This document shows positions 59,383 to 64,000 of a stretch of DNA of 64,000 nt, piece by piece. Position 1 is the stretch's first letter; every line of letters starts with the position of its first letter. Below the pieces are notes generated by a model that was not told where the DNA came from, searched no databases, and worked only from the letters and a program-made list of their open reading frames with translations. A program made the translations under genes and the position numbers. The stretch comes from Amycolatopsis nalaikhensis (GTDB lineage Bacteria > Actinomycetota > Actinomycetes > Mycobacteriales > Pseudonocardiaceae): positions 10,485,501-10,549,500 of the forward strand of contig NZ_CP127173.1 in the NCBI RefSeq assembly GCF_030264295.1. Reading direction: 5' to 3'.

Positions 59383-59916
59383 ATGAACGAACAAGAAACG
59401 ATCCGCCTCTCGAAACGCCTGGCGAGGCACCTGCGCCACGATCCCGCCGCCCTCGGCCTCACCCTCAGCCCCGACGGCTGGGCCCCGGTCGACGCGCTCC
59501 TGCACGCGCTCGCGATCAGCCGCGAGCAACTAGACGAGGTCGTCGAGACGAACAACAAGCGCCGCTTCGCCTTCGACGAAACCGGCACGCGCATCCGGGC
59601 GAGCCAGGGGCACAGCGTCTCGGTCGACCTCGGGCTGCCGGACGCGGCACCACCGGAAGTGCTCTACCACGGCACGGTGGCGAAGCTCCTCGACGCGATC
59701 CTGCGCGAAGGCCTGCGACCGATGAAGCGGCACGCGGTCCACCTGTCGGCGACGGTCGAGACCGCCCGCACGGTGGGCGCCCGCCGCGGCAAACCGGTGC
59801 TCCTCCACATCGACGCGGCGGCGATGGCCGAGGCGGGCCACGCGTTCCAGGTGAGCGCGAACGGAGTCTGGCTGACGGCTTCCGTGCCGCCGGAGTACCT
59901 CCACCGCATCGGGTAG
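59383..59916 (+). CDS. kptA: RNA 2'-phosphotransferase (Tpt1/KptA family)
   Basis: 177 residues. The conserved RNA/NAD-binding residues are in LSKRLARHLRHDP (Arg-His), IRASQGHS (Arg-x-x-Q-GH), LYHGT and RHAVHLS, the Arg-His-Arg-Arg set of Tpt1/KptA. The enzyme transfers an internal RNA 2'-phosphate to NAD+, giving ADP-ribose 1''-2''-cyclic phosphate; in bacteria, which lack tRNA-splicing ligase of yeast type, its substrate is uncertain. 33 bases after soxR; may be read from the same promoter. Confidence 0.93.
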   Translation: MNEQETIRLSKRLARHLRHDPAALGLTLSPDGWAPVDALLHALAISREQLDEVVETNNKRRFAFDETGTRIRASQGHSVSVDLGLPDAAPPEVLYHGTVAKLLDAILREGLRPMKRHAVHLSATVETARTVGARRGKPVLLHIDAAAMAEAGHAFQVSANGVWLTASVPPEYLHRIG

Positions 59917-59923
59917 CTCCCGA

Positions 59924-59951
59924 GGCGGCACTTTCACGTGAAAGTGCCGCC
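59924..59951. terminator. Bidirectional terminator hairpin
   Basis: A perfect 28-bp palindrome with arms GGCGGCACTTTCAC and GTGAAAGTGCCGCC, between the convergent kptA and TetR stops. Typical position for a shared terminator. Confidence 0.8.
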
Positions 59952-59956
59952 CGCGC

Positions 59957-60550
59957 TCAGGCCGTCGAGACCGGGTTCAACCCGCGGCGCCGGGGGCGGC
60001 CCAGCAAGCGCCGCCCCACGTCGAGCAGTTCCGTGCGCAGCTCTTCGTCGTCCAGCCTCGCCAAGTCCGGTGAGCCGCCCGCCATCGCGATGCCCGTCAA
60101 TGTCACCATCGCGTTGACCCGCGCCGCCGCGTCCGGGTTCGGGCCCGACAAGATCCCCAGCAACGCCCGGCCGAACCCCTCCATGCCGCCGTGCGCGGAC
60201 TTCTCGATCGCGCGCGCGATGCCCGGGTCGCTCGAAAACAACGCCACCAGCGCCCGGTGGCGGATCACCAGGTCGACGAACCCCTCCAGCAGCAGGTCCA
60301 CCTGCGCGCCCCGGCGCTTCTGCGCCGCCGCGCGCAGCACCAGCTCGTCCAGGTCGCGCACCCCCGGCTCGGCCACCGCCTCGGTGATTTCCGCCTTCGT
60401 CTTGAAGTGGTAGTACACCGCGGCCTTCGTCACCCCGAGCGCGTCGGCGATCATCTGCAGCGACGTGCCCTCGACCCCGTGTTCGGTGAACAGCCGCAAC
60501 GCGGTCTGCAGCAGTCGGGTCCGGGTGTCCTCGGCCGGGCCGGCGGTCAT
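59957..60550 (-). CDS. TetR-family regulator of the MMPL transporter
   Basis: 197 residues. HTH: 'RLFTEHGVEGTSLQMIADAL', GVTKAAVYYHFKTKAEITEA. The rest is helical with a Pro/Gly-containing ligand domain. Divergent from the MMPL gene across 203 bp that contain five palindromes spaced 23 bp, so autorepression and control of the exporter are very likely. Ligand unknown; exporter substrates or lipids are plausible. Confidence 0.93.
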   Translation of the reverse strand: MTAGPAEDTRTRLLQTALRLFTEHGVEGTSLQMIADALGVTKAAVYYHFKTKAEITEAVAEPGVRDLDELVLRAAAQKRRGAQVDLLLEGFVDLVIRHRALVALFSSDPGIARAIEKSAHGGMEGFGRALLGILSGPNPDAAARVNAMVTLTGIAMAGGSPDLARLDDEELRTELLDVGRRLLGRPRRRGLNPVSTA

Positions 60551-60586
60551 TCATCCTCCTCAGCGAGCCGTCGGAGCGTACGTCAC

Positions 60587-60701
60587 GCCCTGTCGATCGG
60601 CAAACCGCTTACTAGCCGATCGGCTGGGATAAACCTTGCTGTTCGGCAAGTCACATACTTGCCGATCGGCTTGGAGTCGCCTTGCCGATCGGCTAGCGTG
60701 G
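60587..60701. promoter_or_regulatory. Array of five 23-bp-spaced operator palindromes
   Basis: Cores align at 60592-60601 (GTCGATCGGC), 60615-60624 (GCCGATCGGC), 60638-60647 (GCTGTTCGGC), 60661-60670 (GCCGATCGGC) and 60684-60693 (GCCGATCGGC). Centre-to-centre distance is exactly 23 bp each time. Flanks often extend the palindrome (CTTGCCGATCGGC). Three cores are perfect; two have one or two changes. Confidence 0.85.
60671..60699 (+). promoter_or_regulatory. Promoter of the MMPL gene
   Basis: TTGGAG (60671-60676), 17 bases, TAGCGT (60694-60699). The last operator core (60684-60693) lies in the spacer, so bound repressor would block RNA polymerase directly. Confidence 0.65.
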
Positions 60702-60753
60702 GACTCACCAGATGGAGTGAACCGACCCCGTTCGGGCGAAACGGAGCTGACTC

Positions 60754-62946
60754 GTGGCGACCTTCCTGTACCGGCTCGGCCGGTTGTCCTACCGACGGCG
60801 AGCGCTGGTCGCCGCCGTCTGGGCGGCCGTCCTCGTGGCGCTCGGGCTGGGCGCGCTGACGCTCTCGGGCCAGCTGTCGAACTCGGTGACCATCCCCGGC
60901 ACCGAGTCGCAGCGGGCCATCGACCAGCTGACCGAGAAGTTCCCGCAGGCCAACGCCGGTGGCGCCACCGCGCGCGTCGTCATCGAGACGCCCGCCGGGA
61001 CCACCGTGACCGACGCGAAGGGCAAGGCCGCCGTCGAAGCGCTGGTCGCGCAGCTGAAGACGGCGCCGAAGGTCGCCGCCGTCGTCGACCCCTTCCAGGC
61101 GCAGTCGATCTCACCCGACCGGCGCGTCGCCCTCGCCCAGGTCAGCTACGGCGCGAAGGCGTACGAGCTCACCGACGAGGACCGCCAGGCCCTGCTGGAC
61201 ACCGCGAACGCGAGCCGCGACGCCGGGTTCACCGTCGAGTTCGGCGGTGACGCCGTGCAGGGCATCCCGGCCACCGGCGCCACCGAAGGACTGGGCGTCG
61301 CGGTCGCGGCCGTCGTGCTGATCATCACCTTCGGCTCGCTGCTCGCGGCCGGGATCCCGCTGCTCACCGCGCTGATCGGGGTCGGCATCGGGATGGCGGG
61401 CATCCTGCTCGCCTCCGGCGTGACCGAGCTGAACTCCAACACGCCGATCCTGGCGCTGATGATCGGGCTGGCCGTCGGCATCGACTACGCGCTGTTCATC
61501 GTGTCGCGCTACCGGCACGAGCTGAGCGTCGGCCGAGACCCCGAGGAAGCCGCCGGGCGCGCCGCGGGCACCGCCGGTTCGGCCGTCGTGTTCGCCGGGC
61601 TCACCGTCATCATCGCGCTGGCCGGGCTGACCGTCGTCGGCATCCCGTTCCTCGGCCAGATGGGCGTCGCCGCCGCGGTGACCGTCGCGATCGCCGTGCT
61701 CATCGCCCTGACGCTGCTGCCCGCGGTGCTCGGGTTCGCCGGGCACCGGGTGGCCGGCGGCCGCATCCGGCTGCGCCGCAAGCCGGTCGAACGGACGCAC
61801 GGCGAGCGCTGGGCGCGGTTCGTCGCCCGCCACCGGATCCCGGTCCTGCTGGTCGCGCTGGCCGGGATGGCCGTCGTCGCGCTGCCGGCGCTCGGCATGC
61901 AGCTGGGCCTGCCCAACGACAGCACCGCGGCGCCCGAGTCGACGCAGAAGAAGGCCTACGACATCGCGAGCCGCAGCTTCGGCGAGGGCTCGAACGGGCC
62001 GCTGCTGGTCGTCGTCGACACCGGCGCCAGCACCAACCGCCAGGCCGCGCTCGGCCAAGCCGCCGCCGACATCCAGAAGCTGCCCGACGTCGCCGCCGTC
62101 ACTCCCCCGCGCGTCAACCAGACCGGTGACACGGCGTTGCTGACGGTGATCCCGAAGAGCGGGCCGAGCAGCACCCAGACCGAGGACCTGGTGGCGGCGA
62201 TCCGCGCCGAGTCGGGCGTGCTGGAGAACGCGACGGGCGCCAAGCTGGCGGTCACCGGCCAGACGGCGGCGAACATCGACGTCTCGGAGAAGCTGTCGGA
62301 CGCGATGCTGCCGTACCTCGCGCTGATCGTCGGGCTCGCGTTCGTGCTGCTGATGCTGGTGTTCCGGTCGGTGGTGGTGCCGCTGAAGGCGACGATCGGT
62401 TTCCTCGGCTCGGTCGCGGCGACGTTCGGCGCGGTGGTCGCGGTGTTCCAGTGGGGCTGGCTGACCGACCTGCTGGGTGTCGAGTCGACCGGGCCGATCA
62501 TGAGCATGCTGCCGATCCTGCTGATCGGCGTGCTGTTCGGGCTGGCGATGGACTACCAGGTGTTCCTGGTGACGCGGATGCGCGAGGAGCACGTCCACGG
62601 CGCCGACCCGCAGGAGGCCATGGTGACCGGCTTCCGCCACGGCGCGCGGGTGGTCGTCGCGGCGGCGCTGATCATGATCAGCGTGTTCGCCGGGTTCGTG
62701 CTGGCCGAGTCGACGCTGATCCAGTCGATCGGGTTCGCGCTGGCGTTCGGCGTGCTGGTGGACGCGTTCGTGGTCCGTATGACGCTGGTGCCGGCGGTGA
62801 TGTCCCTGCTGGGCCGCGGCGCGTGGTGGCTGCCGAAGTGGCTCGACCGGATCCTGCCGGACGTCGACGTCGAGGGCGAGAAGCTCACGAAGCACCTCGA
62901 CGCCCCGGGCGACGAGCCCCGCGAGCTGGTCGGCGCTAGCCGCTAG
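60754..62946 (+). CDS. MMPL-family RND transporter
   Basis: 730 residues from GTG 60754. Twelve membrane helices in two halves, each with a large extracytoplasmic loop (about 40-165 and 380-510). MMPL/RND signatures: GLAVGIDYALFIVSRYRHEL (about 233-252) and GLAMDYQVFLVTRMREEH, carrying the Asp-Tyr pairs of proton relay. The C-terminal tail is acidic. Mycobacterial relatives export lipids. Controlled by the divergent TetR. Confidence 0.95.
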   Translation: MATFLYRLGRLSYRRRALVAAVWAAVLVALGLGALTLSGQLSNSVTIPGTESQRAIDQLTEKFPQANAGGATARVVIETPAGTTVTDAKGKAAVEALVAQLKTAPKVAAVVDPFQAQSISPDRRVALAQVSYGAKAYELTDEDRQALLDTANASRDAGFTVEFGGDAVQGIPATGATEGLGVAVAAVVLIITFGSLLAAGIPLLTALIGVGIGMAGILLASGVTELNSNTPILALMIGLAVGIDYALFIVSRYRHELSVGRDPEEAAGRAAGTAGSAVVFAGLTVIIALAGLTVVGIPFLGQMGVAAAVTVAIAVLIALTLLPAVLGFAGHRVAGGRIRLRRKPVERTHGERWARFVARHRIPVLLVALAGMAVVALPALGMQLGLPNDSTAAPESTQKKAYDIASRSFGEGSNGPLLVVVDTGASTNRQAALGQAAADIQKLPDVAAVTPPRVNQTGDTALLTVIPKSGPSSTQTEDLVAAIRAESGVLENATGAKLAVTGQTAANIDVSEKLSDAMLPYLALIVGLAFVLLMLVFRSVVVPLKATIGFLGSVAATFGAVVAVFQWGWLTDLLGVESTGPIMSMLPILLIGVLFGLAMDYQVFLVTRMREEHVHGADPQEAMVTGFRHGARVVVAAALIMISVFAGFVLAESTLIQSIGFALAFGVLVDAFVVRMTLVPAVMSLLGRGAWWLPKWLDRILPDVDVEGEKLTKHLDAPGDEPRELVGASR

Positions 62947-62955
62947 CCAACGCCG

Positions 62956-63000
62956 TGAAGGGCACCCTCATGGGCCTTGTAGCCCGGAGGGTGCCCTTCA
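62956..63000. terminator. Hairpin between convergent MMPL and small membrane gene
   Basis: Perfect 14-bp arms TGAAGGGCACCCTC (62956-62969) and GAGGGTGCCCTTCA (62987-63000) with a 17-nt loop containing a second small GGGC/GCCC pairing. It resembles the outer arms of the family-B repeats (TGAAGGG...CCCTTCA) but lacks the 30-bp units. Probably a bidirectional terminator. Confidence 0.75.
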
Positions 63001-63006
63001 TCGCAT

Positions 63007-63165
63007 TCAGCTCGAGAACCAGAAGATGGCGCCGCCCACCGCGAGCAGCGCCGCGATGCCCAGCACCACCGCCATGAACTTGGCCGTCTTCCAGGTCGAA
63101 TAGACCCCGCCCACCAGGAATCCGCCGAGGGCCAGCAGGAGGACGCCGACGACTCCGTTGCTCAC
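63007..63165 (-). CDS. Tiny membrane protein co-encoded with hisB
   Basis: 52 residues from GTG 63165, whose codon overlaps the hisB stop (GTGA). Two membrane helices: VVGVLLLALGGFLVGGVY and FMAVVLGIAALLAVGGAIFW, linked by STWKTAK. Function unknown. Coupling to hisB and the clean end at the hairpin support it as a real gene. Confidence 0.75.
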   Translation of the reverse strand: MSNGVVGVLLLALGGFLVGGVYSTWKTAKFMAVVLGIAALLAVGGAIFWFSS

Positions 63166-63761
63166 AGCACACCCTTCGTGGAGGGGATGCCGCCCGCGCG
63201 CGGGTCCGGCTCCGTCGCCGCGCGCAAGGCCCGCGCCACCGCCTTGTACTCCGCCTCCGCGATGTGGTGCGGGTCGCGGCCGTGGATCACGCGGACGTGC
63301 AGCGCGATCTGCGCGTGGAACGACAGCGAGTCGAACACGTGCCGCGTCAGGACGAACGGGTAGTTGTTGCCGATCGTGAAGGTGTTGAACTGCTCCGGCT
63401 CGCCCACGTGCACGCAGTACGGCCGCCCCGAGACGTCGATCGCCGCGTGGGCCAGTGTTTCGTCCATCGGGATCCACGCGTCGCCGAAGCGGCGGATTCC
63501 GCTCTTGTCGCCCAGTGCCTGGCGGATCGCCTGGCCCAGCACGATCGCCGTGTCCTCGACCGTGTGGTGCGCGTCGATGTGGATGTCGCCGGTCGCCTCG
63601 ACCTTGAGGTCCAGGGAACCGTGGACGCCGAACGCCGTCAGCATGTGGTCGTAGAACGGCACGCCGGTGGAGATCTCGACCTCGCCCGTGCCGTCGAGGT
63701 CCAGCTGCACGAAGATCGAGGACTCCTTGGTGGTCCGTTCGACCTTGCCGATGCGGGTCAT
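63162..63761 (-). CDS. hisB: Imidazoleglycerol-phosphate dehydratase
   Basis: 199 residues, the monofunctional form. The manganese-binding motifs are DAHHTVEDTAIVLGQ and the C-terminal HHIAEAEYKAVARALR. It removes water from imidazole glycerol phosphate. The start overlaps the hisC stop (ATGA). hisH, normally next, lies about 10 kb away. Confidence 0.97.
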   Translation of the reverse strand: MTRIGKVERTTKESSIFVQLDLDGTGEVEISTGVPFYDHMLTAFGVHGSLDLKVEATGDIHIDAHHTVEDTAIVLGQAIRQALGDKSGIRRFGDAWIPMDETLAHAAIDVSGRPYCVHVGEPEQFNTFTIGNNYPFVLTRHVFDSLSFHAQIALHVRVIHGRDPHHIAEAEYKAVARALRAATEPDPRAGGIPSTKGVL

Positions 63762-64000
63762 CGCGAGACTTCCTTACTCGCCTCGAGGAAGGCGTCGTTC
63801 TCTTCCGGGGTGCCGATGCTCACGCGCAGGTGCCCGGGGATGCCGGGATCGCGGATCAGCACCCCCTCGTCCAGATAGGACTGCCAGGCGGCGTGCGGGT
63901 CCGAAAAGCGTCCGAAGAGGACGAAGTTCGAGTCGCTCGGCACCGGGTCGTAACCCAGCCCCGCCAACGCTTCCACGACGCGGTCGCGTTCCGCGGCCAG
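63758..64000 (-). CDS. hisC: Histidinol-phosphate aminotransferase, C-terminal part, cut by window edge
   Basis: About 80 C-terminal residues in frame to the window end: the AERDRVVEALAGLGYDPVPS ... SNFVLFGRF ... LIRDPGIPGHLRVSIGTPEE block is the standard end of HisC, including the substrate-carboxylate Arg of 'LRVSIG'. PLP-dependent transamination of imidazole acetol phosphate. The active-site lysine lies outside the window. Position before hisB confirms the family. Confidence 0.93.
   Translation of the reverse strand: MAAERDRVVEALAGLGYDPVPSDSNFVLFGRFSDPHAAWQSYLDEGVLIRDPGIPGHLRVSIGTPEENDAFLEASKEVSR

Noticed and set aside
60587..60701. CRISPR-like array
   Set aside because: Unit is only 23 bp with palindromic cores inside a divergent promoter and no variable spacers; an operator array fits better.

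Overview
The window is about 64 kb of very GC-rich DNA with strong G/C third-codon bias, GTG/TTG starts and many 4-base ATGA/GTGA gene overlaps. Gene content points to an actinomycete of the Pseudonocardiaceae, most likely Amycolatopsis or a relative. Markers are class II DAHP synthase, PriA-type HisA, a PknL/Rv2175c pair, type VII secretion-type proteins, XRE-DUF5753/DUF397 and F420 enzymes. The genus call is an inference. I see no tRNA, rRNA, CRISPR array or transposase.

Layout. 0-3.5 kb: a carotenoid operon (prenyl diphosphate synthase end, crtI, crtB, an F420/LLM oxidoreductase). 3.5-13.2 kb: a block syntenic with M. tuberculosis idsA2-Rv2175c-pknL-aroG, here with a PASTA-bearing kinase, an NfeD-like/flotillin pair, a wax ester synthase and class II DAHP synthase. 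13.4-17.1 kb: three secreted proteins (ScyD-like, TAP-like hydrolase, trypsin-like protease). 17.2-23.3 kb: gltD-gltB. 23.6-27 kb: a short-chain dehydrogenase behind a KstR-like box, then three type VII secretion-type genes. 27.1-64 kb: a reversed his-trp-lgt supercluster (hisC, hisB ... hisH, priA ... hisF, hisI ... trpE, TM gene, trpC, trpB, trpA ... lgt). It is opened by accessory islands: a FluG-like glutamine synthetase/amidohydrolase/permease locus plus amidase, Uma2 and MerR between trpA and lgt; phytase, ECF sigma and ABC transporter genes between hisF and priA; and a lipid/redox/MMPL island between hisH and hisB.

How the genes work together. TrpE-C-B-A and PriA (doing both the HisA and TrpF steps) link tryptophan and histidine synthesis, with AroG feeding the aromatic branch and GltBD supplying glutamate. 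Related TetR regulators sit divergently against trpE and hisF. A SoxR regulator is divergent from a split transketolase across a sox-like palindrome. Another TetR is divergent from an MMPL exporter across five operator-like palindromes spaced exactly 23 bp.

Two window-wide patterns deserve attention. (1) A superfamily of intergenic nested palindromes with a 30-bp internal period (two sequence families, five copies) lies at gene 3' ends and near the edges of the accessory islands. (2) All five single-base frameshifts detected, including those in hisH and hisI, fall in or directly beside a GAGCTC palindrome, which suggests systematic sequence error rather than gene decay.
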